Under the pieces are notes generated by a model. It was not told where the DNA came from. It ran no database searches and was given only the letters and a program-made list of their open reading frames with translations. Below are positions 37,335 through 37,342 of a stretch of 37,342 bases of DNA, one piece after another (position 1 is the first letter of the stretch; each line of letters opens with the position of its first letter). Source of the DNA: Alphaproteobacteria bacterium (lineage in GTDB: Bacteria; Pseudomonadota; Alphaproteobacteria; GCA-2731375); NCBI GenBank assembly GCA_028824965.1, contig JAPKBD010000005.1, positions 1 to 37,342 of the forward strand. Direction: 5' to 3'. The position numbers and the translations under genes are program-made.

Positions 37335-37342
37335 ATCAGAAA

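Noticed and set aside
1-37342. CRISPR arrays, tRNA/rRNA genes, transposases, integrases or prophage genes
   Set aside because: Scanned by eye: no regularly spaced repeats of CRISPR type, no cloverleaf or rRNA signatures, and no mobile-element proteins in the ORF track.

Overview
This is an alphaproteobacterial chromosomal segment (Rhodospirillales-like by gene content, which is inference). It carries two transport/catabolism neighbourhoods: a polyamine-type ABC system with FAD oxidoreductase and dihydropyrimidinase, and a dipeptide-type ABC system with an MlrC-like M81 peptidase. It also has several SDR, hotdog and MFS genes, a flagellin locus, and a selenium-linked locus at the 3' end. The most interesting signals cut across the supplied ORF track. 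(1) Two genes split by the ORF caller look like selenoproteins read through an in-frame UGA. One is an iodothyronine-deiodinase-like protein (16304-16981, motif GSYT-U-PPF, with a good bacterial SECIS-like hairpin). The other is a PrdB/GrdB-like reductase-family selenoprotein (34286-35533 minus, motif LVPV-U-PNC). (2) Two cyclic-di-GMP-I (GEMM-I) riboswitch-like elements sit in front of a flagellin gene and a Sel1-repeat gene. Each has a closing helix that brackets the Shine-Dalgarno, and each lies about 35-40 bp downstream of a TTAA-N7-TTAA CtrA-type box. (3) A radical SAM protein ending in CCAEP lies divergent to the PrdB-like selenoprotein/TauD dioxygenase pair, with a decayed LysR-type regulator between them. 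A Spy/CpxP-like pseudogene and several short in-frame or intergenic tandem repeats are also present. All family calls are by motif recognition; no searches were run.
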